From Streptomyces canus (lineage in GTDB: Bacteria > Actinomycetota > Actinomycetes > Streptomycetales > Streptomycetaceae): a stretch of 64,000 bases of DNA. The notes below the pieces were generated by a model. That model was given only the letters and a program-made list of their open reading frames with translations, searched no databases and had not been told where the DNA came from. A program made the translations under genes and the position numbers. Within the stretch, counting starts at the first letter, position 1, and every line of letters begins with the position of its first letter. Where the stretch lies: assembly GCF_041435015.1 (NCBI RefSeq), contig NZ_CP107989.1, forward strand, positions 8,308,001 to 8,372,000, in the 5' to 3' direction. This document shows, one piece after another, positions 41,753 through 54,240 of this stretch.

Positions 41753-42730
41753 ATGCAGCGTCATCTCATCTCGGCCGCCGACCTCACCCGCGACGACGCC
41801 GTCCTGATCCTCGACACCGCCGAGGAGATGGCCAGGGTCGCCGACCGGCCTATCAAGAAGCTGCCGACCCTGCGCGGCCGCACGATCGTCAATCTCTTCT
41901 TCGAGGACTCCACGCGCACGCGTATCTCCTTCGAAGCCGCCGAGAAGCGTCTCTCGGCGGACGTCATCAACTTCACCGCCAAGGGCTCCAGCGTGTCCAA
42001 GGGCGAGTCCCTCAAGGACACCGCACAGACCCTGGAGGCCATGGGTGTCGACGCCGTCGTCATCCGCCACGGCGCCTCGGGGGCGCCGTATCGCCTCGCC
42101 ACCTCCGGCTGGATCGACGCGGCCGTCATCAACGCCGGTGACGGCACCCACCAGCACCCCACCCAGGCCCTGCTGGACGCGTTCACCATGCGCCGCCGGC
42201 TCGTCGGCCGGGACGCGGGAATCGGCCAGGACCTCGCCGGCAAGCGCATCACGATCGTCGGTGACATCCTGCACAGCCGGGTCGCCCGCTCCAACGTCGA
42301 CCTGCTGCACATCCTCGGCGCCCAGGTCACCCTCGTCGCCCCGCCCACCCTGGTGCCGGTCGGCATCGAGACCTGGCCCTGCGAGGTGGCGTACGACCTC
42401 GACAGCACCCTCGCCAAGTCCGACGCGGTGATGATGCTGCGCGTGCAGCGCGAGCGGATGAACGCCGCCTTCTTCCCGACCGAGCGCGAGTACTCGCGGC
42501 GCTACGGCCTGGACGGCGACCGCATGGCGCGGATGCCGGAGCACGCCATCGTGATGCACCCCGGCCCGATGGTCCGCGGCATGGAGATCACCGCCGAGGT
42601 CGCCGACTCCGACCGCTGCACCGTCGTCGAGCAGGTCGCAAACGGAGTCTCCATCCGGATGGCCGTTCTGTATCTGCTTCTCGGTGGCAACGAACCCGCC
42701 GTCTCCCACACCCGTATCGAGGAGAAGTAA
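41753..42730 (+). CDS. pyrB: Aspartate carbamoyltransferase catalytic subunit
   Basis: 325 residues. Seen: carbamoyl phosphate-binding [19 protein letters not shown], the conserved [15 protein letters not shown] loop, [14 protein letters not shown], and [14 protein letters not shown]. No pyrI regulatory chain is present. pyrC starts 5 bp after the stop. A weak 9-bp hairpin (41679-41687 with 41694-41702) lies in the pyrR-pyrB gap. Confidence 0.97.
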   Translation: MQRHLISAADLTRDDAVLILDTAEEMARVADRPIKKLPTLRGRTIVNLFFEDSTRTRISFEAAEKRLSADVINFTAKGSSVSKGESLKDTAQTLEAMGVDAVVIRHGASGAPYRLATSGWIDAAVINAGDGTHQHPTQALLDAFTMRRRLVGRDAGIGQDLAGKRITIVGDILHSRVARSNVDLLHILGAQVTLVAPPTLVPVGIETWPCEVAYDLDSTLAKSDAVMMLRVQRERMNAAFFPTEREYSRRYGLDGDRMARMPEHAIVMHPGPMVRGMEITAEVADSDRCTVVEQVANGVSIRMAVLYLLLGGNEPAVSHTRIEEK

Positions 42731-42735
42731 GTCAC

Positions 42736-44031
42736 ATGAGCAAGATCCTGATCCGTGGTGCGAAGGTCCTGGGCGGCGAGCCGCAGGACGTGCTGATCGA
42801 CGGCTCGGTCATCGAGGCGGTCGGTACGGGGATCTCGGACGAAGGCGCCGAGGGTGCCGAGGTCGTCGACGCGGCCGGAAAGGTGCTCCTGCCGGGCCTC
42901 GTCGACCTGCACACCCATCTGCGCGAACCGGGCCGCGAGGACTCCGAGACCGTGCTGACGGGCACACGCGCGGCCGCCTCCGGCGGCTACACCGCCGTGT
43001 TCGCCATGGCCAACACCTTCCCGGTCGCCGACACCGCCGGTGTGGTCGAGCAGGTCTACCGGCTCGGCCAGCAGCACGGCTACTGCGACGTGCAGCCCAT
43101 CGGTGCGGTCACCGTCGGCCTGGAGGGCCGCAAGCTCGCCGAGCTCGGTGCCATGCACGAGTCGGCCGCCGGTGTGACCGTCTTCTCCGACGACGGCAAG
43201 TGCGTCGACGACGCCGTGATCATGCGGCGCGCACTGGAGTACGTGAAGGCCTTCGGCGGGGTCGTCGCCCAGCACGCCCAGGAGCCGCGGCTGACCGAGG
43301 GCGCCCAGATGAACGAGGGCGTCGTCTCCGCCGAGCTGGGGCTCGGGGGCTGGCCCTCGGTGGCCGAGGAATCGATCATCGCCAGGGATGTCCTGCTCGC
43401 CGAGCACGTCGGCTCCCGCGTCCACATCTGCCACCTCTCGACCGCCGGGTCCGTCGAGATCGTCCGCTGGGCCAAGTCCCGCGGCATCGACGTCACCGCC
43501 GAGGTCACCCCGCACCACCTGCTCCTCACCGACGAGCTGGTCCGGTCGTACAACCCCGTCTACAAGGTGAACCCGCCGCTGCGCACCCAGCAGGACGTGC
43601 TCGCCCTGCGCGAGGCCCTGGCCGACGGCACCATCGACATCGTCGCCACCGACCACGCCCCGCACCCGCACGAGGACAAGGACTGCGAGTGGGCCGCGGC
43701 CGCCATGGGCATGGTCGGCCTGGAGACCGCGTTGTCGGTGGTGCAGGAGACCATGGTGGACACCGGGCTCCTCGACTGGGCCGGGGTCGCCGAGCGCATG
43801 TCCTTCAAGCCCGCCGAGATCGGTCGGGCGAAGGGGCACGGGCGTCCCGTCTCGGCTGGTGAGCCCGCCAACCTCATGCTCGTCGACACGGAATACCGTG
43901 GGTCCGTGGACCCCGCGGGCTTCGCCTCGCGCAGCCGCAACACTCCGTACGAGGGGCGTGAGCTGCCGGGCCGTGTCACGCACACGTGGCTCCGGGGCAA
44001 GGCCACGCTCGTCGACGGGAAGCTCACGTGA
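42736..44031 (+). CDS. pyrC: Dihydroorotase
   Basis: 431 residues, type I amidohydrolase. Seen: metal-binding LPGLVDLHTHLREPGREDSE, FSDDGKCVDDA, SRVHICHLSTAGSVEIV, VTPHHLLLTDE and the catalytic Asp in IDIVATDHAPHPHEDK. All ligands expected of a zinc dihydroorotase are present. The stop overlaps the next start by GTGA (44028-44031). Confidence 0.97.
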   Translation: MSKILIRGAKVLGGEPQDVLIDGSVIEAVGTGISDEGAEGAEVVDAAGKVLLPGLVDLHTHLREPGREDSETVLTGTRAAASGGYTAVFAMANTFPVADTAGVVEQVYRLGQQHGYCDVQPIGAVTVGLEGRKLAELGAMHESAAGVTVFSDDGKCVDDAVIMRRALEYVKAFGGVVAQHAQEPRLTEGAQMNEGVVSAELGLGGWPSVAEESIIARDVLLAEHVGSRVHICHLSTAGSVEIVRWAKSRGIDVTAEVTPHHLLLTDELVRSYNPVYKVNPPLRTQQDVLALREALADGTIDIVATDHAPHPHEDKDCEWAAAAMGMVGLETALSVVQETMVDTGLLDWAGVAERMSFKPAEIGRAKGHGRPVSAGEPANLMLVDTEYRGSVDPAGFASRSRNTPYEGRELPGRVTHTWLRGKATLVDGKLT

Positions 44032-44618
44032 CACCTGCAACTCTGCTCGCCAACGGATTCGCCACCGGCCTCGCCGCCGAGAAGAAGTCGGCCGAGGTCA
44101 CCGACTGGGCCGCCCGCGTCGGCTGGCTCGTCGGCCTCGCCCTCTTCGTCGCGCTCGTCTACTGGCTGATGCGCGAGGGCTGGAAGTGGCGCGGCACGCT
44201 CCAGGGCGATCTGCCCGAGCTCCCCACCGCGCCGGACGCCCCCGGCCCGGTGAGACTGGGCATGAGTGGCCGCTACCACGGCTCGACCACCGCGGGGCAG
44301 TGGCTCGACCGGATCGTGGCGCACGGCCTGGGCGCCCGCAGCCGGGTCGAGCTCACGCTGACGGACGCGGGACTGGACGTCGTGCGCCCCGGTGCGACCG
44401 ACTTCTTCATCCCGCGCGAGGCCCTGCGGGAGGCCGTGCTCGGCAAGGGCATCGCCGGCAAGGTCCTGACCGAGGGCGGGCTCCTCGTGGTGACCTGGGC
44501 CCACGGCGAGCGTCTGATCGACTCAGGGTTCCGCTCCGACCACGCGGCCGAGCACACCGACTGGGTCGACGCCATTAACTCCATGATCAACAAGACGGAA
44601 ACGGAAGGCGCACGATGA
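44028..44618 (+). CDS. Membrane-anchored PH-like domain protein in the pyrimidine operon
   Basis: 196 residues from GTG 44028. One TM helix ([18 protein letters not shown], about residues 30-48), a linker, then a beta-rich domain of about 130 residues ([69 protein letters not shown]) that resembles a bacterial PH-type fold. It is inserted between pyrC and carA with overlapping junctions on both sides (44028-44031 and 44615-44618), so it is translated with the pathway. No catalytic motif is visible. A membrane or partner-binding role is inference only. Confidence 0.8.
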   Translation: MTPATLLANGFATGLAAEKKSAEVTDWAARVGWLVGLALFVALVYWLMREGWKWRGTLQGDLPELPTAPDAPGPVRLGMSGRYHGSTTAGQWLDRIVAHGLGARSRVELTLTDAGLDVVRPGATDFFIPREALREAVLGKGIAGKVLTEGGLLVVTWAHGERLIDSGFRSDHAAEHTDWVDAINSMINKTETEGAR

Positions 44619-45764
44619 CGACCTCCACAAGGGGGGCCTCGAAGGCTCCTGCGGTACTCGTCCTGGAGGACGGCCGGATCTTCCGCGGCCGTTCCTACGG
44701 GGCCGTGGGGGAGACCTTCGGCGAGGCCGTCTTCTCCACCGGCATGACCGGCTACCAGGAGACCCTGACCGACCCGTCGTACGACCGCCAGATCGTCGTC
44801 GCGACCGCCCCGCAGATCGGCAACACCGGCTGGAACGACGAGGACGACGAGTCGAGCCGCATCTGGGTCTCCGGCTACGTCGTGCGCGACCCCGCGCGCG
44901 TGCCGTCCAACTGGCGCGCCAAGCGCTCCCTGGACGACGAGCTGGTCGCGCAGAACATCGTCGGGATCTCCGGCATCGACACCCGCGCGCTCACCCGCCA
45001 CCTGCGCGAGCGCGGCTCGATGCGCGCCGGGATCTTCTCCGGCGAGGCGATCGCCGCCGAGCCCGAGCTCGTCGCGCGCGTGCAGGCCCAGCCGCACATG
45101 AAGGGCGCCTCGCTCTACGAGGAGGTCGCCACCAAGGAGGCGTACGTCGTCCCCGCGGTCGGTGAGAAGAAGTTCACGGTCGCCGCGATCGACCTCGGCA
45201 TCAAGGGCATGACCCCGCACCGCATGGCCGAGCGCGGCATCGAGGTGCACGTCCTGCCGGCCACGGCCACCGTGGAGGACGTCTACGCCGTCGCCCCCGA
45301 CGGAGTGTTCTTCTCCAACGGGCCCGGCGACCCGGCCACCGCCGACGGACCGGTCGCGCTGATGACCGCCGTCCTGGAGCGCAGGACGCCGCTGTTCGGC
45401 ATCTGCTTCGGCAACCAGATCCTCGGCCGCGCGCTCGGCTTCGGCACCTACAAGCTGAAGTACGGCCACCGGGGCATCAACCAGCCCGTGCAGGACCGGA
45501 CCACCGGCAAGGTCGAGGTCACCGCGCACAACCACGGATTCGCCGTGGACGCGCCGCTCGACAAGGTCAGCGAGACCAGGTTCGGGCGCGTGGAGGTCTC
45601 GCACGTCTGCTTGAACGACAACGTCGTGGAGGGACTCCAGCTGCTCGACCAGCCGGCCTTCTCCGTCCAGTACCACCCCGAAGCGGCAGCGGGTCCGCAC
45701 GACGCCGCCTACCTGTTCGACCGCTTCACGTCTTTGATGAACACAGTTCCGATGGAGGGCCAGC

Positions 45765-45772
<8 letters not shown>
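44615..45772 (+). CDS. carA: Carbamoyl-phosphate synthase small subunit
   Basis: 385 residues; glutaminase that supplies ammonia to CarB. Seen: N-terminal domain ([20 protein letters not shown]), and the class I amidotransferase domain with the nucleophile Cys in [17 protein letters not shown] and His/Glu in [14 protein letters not shown]. Overlaps the upstream gene by 4 bp and carB by 8 bp. Serves both arginine and pyrimidine synthesis. Confidence 0.98.
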
Positions 45773-49073
<3,301 letters not shown>

Positions 49074-49080
49074 CAGCCCT

Positions 49081-49110
49081 GAGGGGGACACCGGAAACGG
49101 TGTCCCCCTC
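49081..49110 (+). terminator. Hairpin with GAAA loop between carB and pyrD
   Basis: Perfect 13-bp stem (49081-49093 with 49098-49110) and a GAAA tetraloop, starting 8 bp after the carB stop and ending 3 bp before the pyrD Shine-Dalgarno (GGTGAGG). It may be a partial terminator or an mRNA-stability hairpin. Confidence 0.65.
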
Positions 49111-49124
49111 TTGGTGAGGACACC

Positions 49125-50234
49125 ATGTACAAGACCTTTTTCAATCTCGTCTTCAAGCACCTGGACCCCGAGCAGGCCCATCACCTGGCCTTCCGGTGGA
49201 TCCGCCTCGCCGCCCGCGTTCCCGTGCTGCGCACCTTCGTCGCGGCCGCTCTCGCACCCCGCCACAAGGAGCTGCGCACCGAGGCCTTCGGGCTGCGCAT
49301 GCACGGCCCCTTCGGACTGGCCGCAGGCTTCGACAAGAACGCGGTCGCGATCGACGGCTTGACGATGCTGGGCTTCGACCACGTCGAGATCGGCACGGTG
49401 ACCGGGGAAGCCCAGCCGGGCAACCCCGGGAAGCGGCTTTTCCGCCTGGTGCAGGACCGCGCGCTCATCAACCGCATGGGCTTCAACAACGAGGGCTCGC
49501 TGGCCGTGGCGGCCCGCCTGGCCTCCCGTGAGCCGGTTTTCAAGACCGTGGTGGGCGTCAACATCGGCAAGACCAAGGCCGTCCCGGAGGCCGAGGCGAT
49601 CGGCGACTACGTGAAGTCGGCGGAGCGGCTGGCGCCGTACGCCGACTACCTGGTCGTGAACGTGTCGTCGCCCAACACGCCCGGCCTGCGCAACCTCCAG
49701 GCGGTCGACCATCTGCGTCCGCTGCTGACCGCTGTCCGCGAGGCCGCCGACCGCAGGGTGGCCTCCCGTCGCGTCCCGCTCCTGGTGAAGATCGCGCCCG
49801 ACCTCGCCGACGAGGACGTCGACGCGGTCGCCGACCTGGCCGTCGAGCTCGGTCTGGACGGCATCATCGCCACCAACACGACCATCGCGCGCGAGGGACT
49901 CGGCCTGACATCCGGACCCGCCCTGGTGAAGGAGACGGGCGGCCTGTCCGGGGCACCCCTCAAGGCGCGCTCCCTGGAGGTCCTGAGGCGCCTGTACGCG
50001 CGCGTGGGCGACCGGATCACCCTGGTGGGCGTCGGTGGCGTCCAGGACGCCGAGGACGCCTGGCAGCGCATCCTGGCGGGCGCCACGCTGGTCCAGGGCT
50101 ACAGCGCGTTCATCTACGAGGGTCCCTTCTGGGGTCGGGCCATCCACAAGGGGCTCGCCGCGCGCCTGCGCACGAGCCCGTACGCCACTCTCGCCGACGC
50201 GGTCGGCGCCGACGTGAGGAAGACCACGGTATGA
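49125..50234 (+). CDS. pyrD: Dihydroorotate dehydrogenase (quinone), class 2
   Basis: 369 residues, FMN enzyme tied to the membrane by an N-terminal helical segment (YKTFFNLVFKHLDPEQAHHL), which marks class 2 (respiratory-quinone-linked). Seen: FGLAAGFDKNAVAIDGLTML, NRMGFNNEGSLAVA, catalytic Ser in VVNVSSPNTPGLRNLQ, KIAPDLADEDV, and FMN-phosphate loop VGVGGVQDAEDAWQRI. The stop overlaps the pyrF start (ATGA). Confidence 0.97.
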   Translation: MYKTFFNLVFKHLDPEQAHHLAFRWIRLAARVPVLRTFVAAALAPRHKELRTEAFGLRMHGPFGLAAGFDKNAVAIDGLTMLGFDHVEIGTVTGEAQPGNPGKRLFRLVQDRALINRMGFNNEGSLAVAARLASREPVFKTVVGVNIGKTKAVPEAEAIGDYVKSAERLAPYADYLVVNVSSPNTPGLRNLQAVDHLRPLLTAVREAADRRVASRRVPLLVKIAPDLADEDVDAVADLAVELGLDGIIATNTTIAREGLGLTSGPALVKETGGLSGAPLKARSLEVLRRLYARVGDRITLVGVGGVQDAEDAWQRILAGATLVQGYSAFIYEGPFWGRAIHKGLAARLRTSPYATLADAVGADVRKTTV

Positions 50235-51070
50235 CCGAGCCCTTCGGCGCACGCCTGCGCCGAGCCATGGACGAGCGCGGCCCGCTGTGCGTGGGGATCG
50301 ACCCGCACGCCTCACTGCTCACCGAGTGGGGCCTGAACGACGACGTGGCCGGTCTGGAGCGGTTCAGCCGCACGGTCGTGGAGGCGCTGTCCGACCGGGT
50401 CGCCGTGTTCAAGCCCCAGAGCGCGTTCTTCGAGCGCTTCGGCTCGCGCGGCGTCGCCGTACTGGAGAAGACCGTCCAGGAGGCCCGCGCTGCCGGCGCA
50501 CTGGTCCTCATGGACGCCAAGCGCGGTGACATCGGCTCGACCATGGCCGCGTACGCCGAGGCCTTCCTGCGCAAGGACTCCCCGCTGTTCTCGGACGCCC
50601 TGACCGTGTCGCCGTACCTCGGTTACGGCTCGCTCTCGCCGGCCGTCGTGCTGGCGCGCGAGAGCGGCGCGGGCCTGTTCGTGCTCGCGCTGACGTCCAA
50701 CCCGGAGGGCGGCGAGGTCCAGCACGCCGTCCGCGCGGACGGCCGGAACGTCGGCGCGACCATGCTGGCCCATCTGGCCGCCGAGAACACGGGGGAGGAG
50801 CCGCTGGGATCCTTCGGTGCCGTCGTCGGGGCCACGCTCGGCGATCTGTCGTCCTACGACCTGGACATCAACGGTCCGCTCCTCGCGCCCGGCGTCGGGG
50901 CCCAGGGGGCCACTCCGGCCGATCTCCCCGGGGTCTTCGGGGCGGCGATCCGCAATGTCGTCCCGAACGTCAGCCGGGGCGTGCTGCGGCACGGTCCCGA
51001 CGTCAGTGCGCTGCGCGCGTCCGCCGAGCGGTTCGCCGGCGAGATCAGGGCCGCGCTGCCGACGGGTTGA
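50231..51070 (+). CDS. pyrF: Orotidine 5'-phosphate decarboxylase, type 2
   Basis: 279 residues. The catalytic tetrad is in VLMDAKRGDIGSTMAAYAEA, a layout typical of the longer type 2 (PyrF) form found in mycobacteria and myxobacteria. Also seen: LCVGIDPHASLL at the N terminus and LLAPGVGAQGATPADLPGVF for the phosphate loop. Last pyrimidine gene; pyrE is not in this window. A 10-bp hairpin follows. Confidence 0.96.
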   Translation: MTEPFGARLRRAMDERGPLCVGIDPHASLLTEWGLNDDVAGLERFSRTVVEALSDRVAVFKPQSAFFERFGSRGVAVLEKTVQEARAAGALVLMDAKRGDIGSTMAAYAEAFLRKDSPLFSDALTVSPYLGYGSLSPAVVLARESGAGLFVLALTSNPEGGEVQHAVRADGRNVGATMLAHLAAENTGEEPLGSFGAVVGATLGDLSSYDLDINGPLLAPGVGAQGATPADLPGVFGAAIRNVVPNVSRGVLRHGPDVSALRASAERFAGEIRAALPTG

Positions 51071-51094
51071 GGAGTCGGCGAGGACCGGATGAGG

Positions 51095-51118
51095 CATCCG
51101 CGACGGTCGTCGCGGATG
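51095..51118 (+). terminator. Terminator after pyrF
   Basis: Perfect 10-bp stem (51095-51104 with 51109-51118) and a GGTC loop, 24 bp after the pyrF stop. It ends the pyr operon. Confidence 0.78.
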
Positions 51119-51253
51119 TTCGACACCCCCGTTCGAGTCCTCCGACGCGTGGTTCGGGGCCCGCTTGAGTCTGAATACATCCTCAAATCCGGGGCAATAT
51201 GTCAGGAATGTCCGACCTGGCGGAGGCTGACCAGGACTTTTCCGCTGTTCTCG

Positions 51254-51282
51254 CTGACTCTGGCGGACTTGCCCGCTAGTCT
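51254..51282 (+). promoter_or_regulatory. Candidate promoter for the sIHF gene
   Basis: -35 CTGACT (51254-51259), exactly 17-bp spacer, -10 TAGTCT (51277-51282). Predicted start near 51289 gives a leader of about 105 nt. The inverted repeat CTTGCCCG/CGGGCAAG overlaps it. Confidence 0.45.
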
Positions 51283-51393
51283 CCGACGCAGAGTGAACGG
51301 GCAAGCGTGTTGCTCGTGGCTCCCCAGGTGTGGGGCGACTAGGTTCCTCACCGGTCCGTATCCGACAAGATCGACATCCGAGGTGACGTAGGC

Positions 51394-51717
51394 GTGGCTC
51401 TTCCGCCCCTTACCCCTGAACAGCGCGCAGCCGCGCTCGAAAAGGCCGCCGCGGCTCGCCGGGAGCGGGCCGAGGTCAAGAATCGACTCAAGCACTCCGG
51501 CGCCTCCCTTCACGAGGTCATCAAGCAGGGCCAGGAGAACGACGTCATCGGCAAGATGAAGGTCTCCGCCCTGCTGGAGTCCCTGCCGGGCGTGGGCAAG
51601 GTCCGCGCCAAGCAGATCATGGAGCGACTCGGCATCTCCGAGAGCCGTCGTGTACGCGGCCTCGGCTCCAACCAGATCGCTTCGCTGGAGCGTGAGTTCG
51701 GCAGCACCGGTTCCTGA
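51394..51717 (+). CDS. sihf: Integration host factor-like nucleoid protein sIHF
   Basis: 107 residues, small basic DNA-binding protein of the actinobacterial mIHF/sIHF family, which shapes the nucleoid and affects sporulation and antibiotic production. Seen: long N-terminal helix ([20 protein letters not shown]), then a helix-two-turn-helix and lid ([20 protein letters not shown]), and the HhH-like [20 protein letters not shown] motif. GTG 51394 has GAGGTGA 7 bp upstream. Order pyrF-sIHF-gmk is conserved in actinobacteria. Confidence 0.95.
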   Translation: MALPPLTPEQRAAALEKAAAARRERAEVKNRLKHSGASLHEVIKQGQENDVIGKMKVSALLESLPGVGKVRAKQIMERLGISESRRVRGLGSNQIASLEREFGSTGS

Positions 51718-51776
51718 ACCGGGTCACTCCGGGAAGGGAGTCCCGGGCACTCCGGGATTGCTGGAATAATCGCTGC

Positions 51777-52334
51777 ATGAGTGAACGTCCGCGGCTGACC
51801 GTGCTCTCCGGCCCCTCAGGGGTCGGCAAGAGCACGGTCGTCGCCCATATGCGCAAGGAACACCCCGAGGTCTGGCTCTCGGTGTCGGCGACGACCCGCA
51901 AGCCTCGCCCCGGCGAAAAGCACGGTGTCCAGTACTTCTTCGTCACCGACGAGGAGATGGACAAGCTGATCGCCAACGGTGAGCTGCTGGAGTGGGCGGA
52001 GTTCGCCGGCAACCGCTACGGCACGCCGCGTGCGGCCGTGCTGGAGCGGCTGGAGGCGGGTGAGCCCGTCCTGCTGGAGATCGACCTCCAGGGCGCCCGG
52101 CAGGTCCGTGAGTCCATGACGGACGCCCAGTTGGTGTTCCTGGCTCCTCCCTCCTGGGAGGAGCTGGTGCGCAGACTCACCGGACGTGGCACCGAGCCGC
52201 CCGAGGTGATCGAACGCCGCCTGGAGGCGGCGAAGGTCGAACTGGCGGCTGAACCCGAGTTCGATGTGAACTTGGTCAACACCTCCGTCGAGGACGTGGC
52301 GCGCGAGCTGCTAGCCTTGATGGATGTGGTGTGA
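51777..52334 (+). CDS. gmk: Guanylate kinase
   Basis: 185 residues. P-loop [18 protein letters not shown] (residues 8-25), GMP-binding [14 protein letters not shown] and [28 protein letters not shown], and the LID region [18 protein letters not shown]. Converts GMP to GDP. No good Shine-Dalgarno precedes ATG 51777; instead AATAAT (51765-51770) ends 6 bp upstream, so the transcript may be leaderless. rpoZ follows after 65 bp. Confidence 0.96.
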   Translation: MSERPRLTVLSGPSGVGKSTVVAHMRKEHPEVWLSVSATTRKPRPGEKHGVQYFFVTDEEMDKLIANGELLEWAEFAGNRYGTPRAAVLERLEAGEPVLLEIDLQGARQVRESMTDAQLVFLAPPSWEELVRRLTGRGTEPPEVIERRLEAAKVELAAEPEFDVNLVNTSVEDVARELLALMDVV

Positions 52335-52399
52335 TCCCGCCTGCTCATTGAGGCTTGCTCCATCGCACTGAATCTTTCCCATCCATCGGAAGGTAGAGC

Positions 52400-52672
52400 G
52401 TGTCCTCTTCCATCTCCGCGCCCGAGGGCATCATCAACCCGCCGATCGACGAGCTCCTCGAGGCCACGGACTCGAAGTACAGCCTCGTGATCTACGCGGC
52501 CAAGCGGGCCCGCCAGATCAACGCGTACTACTCGCAGCTCGGTGAGGGCCTGCTTGAGTACGTCGGTCCGCTGGTGGACACCCATGTCCACGAGAAGCCG
52601 CTCTCGATCGCCCTGCGCGAGATCAACGCGGGTCTGCTGACGTCCGAGGCCGTCGAGGGCCCGGCGCAGTAG
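52400..52672 (+). CDS. rpoZ: RNA polymerase omega subunit
   Basis: 90 residues, assembly chaperone of the beta' subunit. Seen: [20 protein letters not shown] and [20 protein letters not shown], the conserved core of actinobacterial omega. GTG 52400 has GGAAGG about 7 bp upstream. A strong terminator follows, but the gmk-rpoZ-coaBC order is conserved. Confidence 0.97.
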   Translation: MSSSISAPEGIINPPIDELLEATDSKYSLVIYAAKRARQINAYYSQLGEGLLEYVGPLVDTHVHEKPLSIALREINAGLLTSEAVEGPAQ

Positions 52673-52700
52673 TAGTACTTTCAGCTTTTCGCTGACTTAT

Positions 52701-52735
52701 CCACAGGCCCGGCAGCGCGACTGCCGGGCCTGTGG
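52701..52735 (+). terminator. Terminator after rpoZ
   Basis: Perfect 15-bp stem (52701-52715 with 52721-52735) and a CGCGA loop, 28 bp after the rpoZ stop. Confidence 0.88.
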
Positions 52736-52797
52736 TGTGTGATGGACCCGTACATCGCAGTCGTACGTTGCCGAGCGGGGAGAGACGGGGAGAGACG

Positions 52798-54000
52798 GTG
52801 GACAAGCCGAAGGTCGTGCTGGGGGTCAGTGGCGGCATCGCCGCGTACAAGGCCTGTGAGCTGCTGAGAAGGCTCACGGAGTCCGGCCACGACGTCCGCG
52901 TCGTCCCCACCGCCTCCGCACTGCACTTCGTGGGCGCCGCCACCTGGTCCGCCCTTTCCGGCAAGCCGGTCTCGACCGAGGTCTGGGACGACGTCCACGA
53001 GGTCCCGCACGTCCGTATCGGGCAGCACGCCGACCTGGTGGTCGTGGCCCCGGCGACCGCGGACACCCTCGCCAGGGCGGCGCACGGCCTGGCGGACGAC
53101 CTCCTCACCAACACCCTGCTGACGGCCCGCTGCCCGGTTGTCTTCGCGCCCGCCATGCACACCGAGATGTGGGAGCACCCGGCCACTCAGGAGAACGTGC
53201 AGACACTGCGCCGTCGCGGCGCGATCGTGATCGAGCCGGCCGTCGGTCGGCTGACCGGCGTCGACACCGGCAAGGGCCGGCTGCCGGAACCCGCCGAGAT
53301 CTTCGAGGTCTGCCGCCGGGTGCTCGCCCGGGGCGTCACCGAGCCCGACCTCAAGGGCCGGCACGTGGTCGTGAGCGCCGGCGGCACCCGCGAGCCGCTC
53401 GACCCCGTCCGGTTCCTCGGTAACCGCTCCTCAGGCAAGCAGGGCTACGCCCTCGCCCGCACCGCGGCCGCGCGCGGCGCCCGGGTCACCCTGATCGCGG
53501 CGAACACCGGCATGCCGGACCCGGCGGGCGTGGACGTGGTCCCCGTGGGGACGGCCGTGCAGCTGCGCGAGGCGGTCCTGAAGGCGGCGGCCGACGCCGA
53601 CGCGGTCGTCATGGCGGCGGCGGTCGCGGACTTCCGCCCGCAGACGTACGCGGCCGGAAAGATCAAGAAGAAGGACGGTCAGGACCCCGAGCCGATCGTC
53701 CTGGTGCGTAATCCGGACATCCTCGCCGAGATCTCGGCCGAGCGCGCCCGCCCCGGCCAGGTGATAGTCGGCTTCGCCGCCGAGACCGACGACGTCCTGG
53801 CCAACGGTCGTACGAAACTGCGCCGCAAGGGCTGCGACCTCCTCGTCGTCAACGAGGTGGGGGAGCGCAAGACCTTCGGGTCGGAGGAGAACGAGGCAGT
53901 GGTGCTGGGCGCCGACGGCAGTGAGACCCCGGTACCGCACGGCCCGAAGGAGTTCCTGGCCGAAACCGTGTGGGACCTGGTGGCACAGCGCCTCACGTGA
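52798..54000 (+). CDS. coaBC: Bifunctional phosphopantothenoylcysteine decarboxylase/synthetase CoaBC
   Basis: 400 residues. Makes 4'-phosphopantetheine in CoA synthesis. CoaC (about 1-190): VVLGVSGGIAAYKACELL flavin site, catalytic His in VPHVRIGQHADL, and VVVAPATADTLARAAHG. The usual PXMNXXMW motif reads PAMHTEMW, with His in place of Asn. CoaB (about 190-400): VVVSAGGTREPLDPVRFLGN, AAAVADFRPQTYAAGKIKKK and VGFAAETDDVLANGRTKLRR. GTG 52798 follows a purine-rich stretch with two GGGGAGAGACG copies. Confidence 0.96.
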   Translation: MDKPKVVLGVSGGIAAYKACELLRRLTESGHDVRVVPTASALHFVGAATWSALSGKPVSTEVWDDVHEVPHVRIGQHADLVVVAPATADTLARAAHGLADDLLTNTLLTARCPVVFAPAMHTEMWEHPATQENVQTLRRRGAIVIEPAVGRLTGVDTGKGRLPEPAEIFEVCRRVLARGVTEPDLKGRHVVVSAGGTREPLDPVRFLGNRSSGKQGYALARTAAARGARVTLIAANTGMPDPAGVDVVPVGTAVQLREAVLKAAADADAVVMAAAVADFRPQTYAAGKIKKKDGQDPEPIVLVRNPDILAEISAERARPGQVIVGFAAETDDVLANGRTKLRRKGCDLLVVNEVGERKTFGSEENEAVVLGADGSETPVPHGPKEFLAETVWDLVAQRLT

Positions 54001-54240
54001 ATGTTTCCTTCGCTTCTCGGTCACCACAAACCTCTGCCACAGTGGCGTGGCGCCCCTGGCCAAGCCCGCTCGTCATTGGGCACAATGCCCGTGCCGCAGG
54101 TCACAGCACTCCCGAGTGGCGAGACGGGGGAGCCGGTGGCCGAGCACGACCGATAAACTGTTCTCGGACGATGCCGGGCGCAGCCCCCGAGCCCGTCCGC
54201 CAATGATCAGCCAGCAGCCGCTGCAACCCCAGGGAGCGTT

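Larger units (their letters stand above)
51071..51393. other. Intergenic region between pyrF and sIHF
   Basis: 323 bp with lower GC than the surroundings. It holds the pyrF terminator (51095-51118), the sIHF promoter candidate (51254-51282) and an 8-bp inverted repeat (51268-51275 with 51298-51305, CTTGCCCG/CGGGCAAG) spanning the predicted transcript start. No gene is supported. Confidence 0.6.

Noticed and set aside
51117..51140. tRNA-like T-arm sequence (GTTCGAGTCC) downstream of pyrF
   Set aside because: The flanking bases cannot form the T-stem and no acceptor or anticodon arm is present.
54001..54240. SAM riboswitch upstream of metK
   Set aside because: No SAM-I, SAM-II or SAM-IV core could be recognised; only a short GGGCA/TGCCC stem is present.
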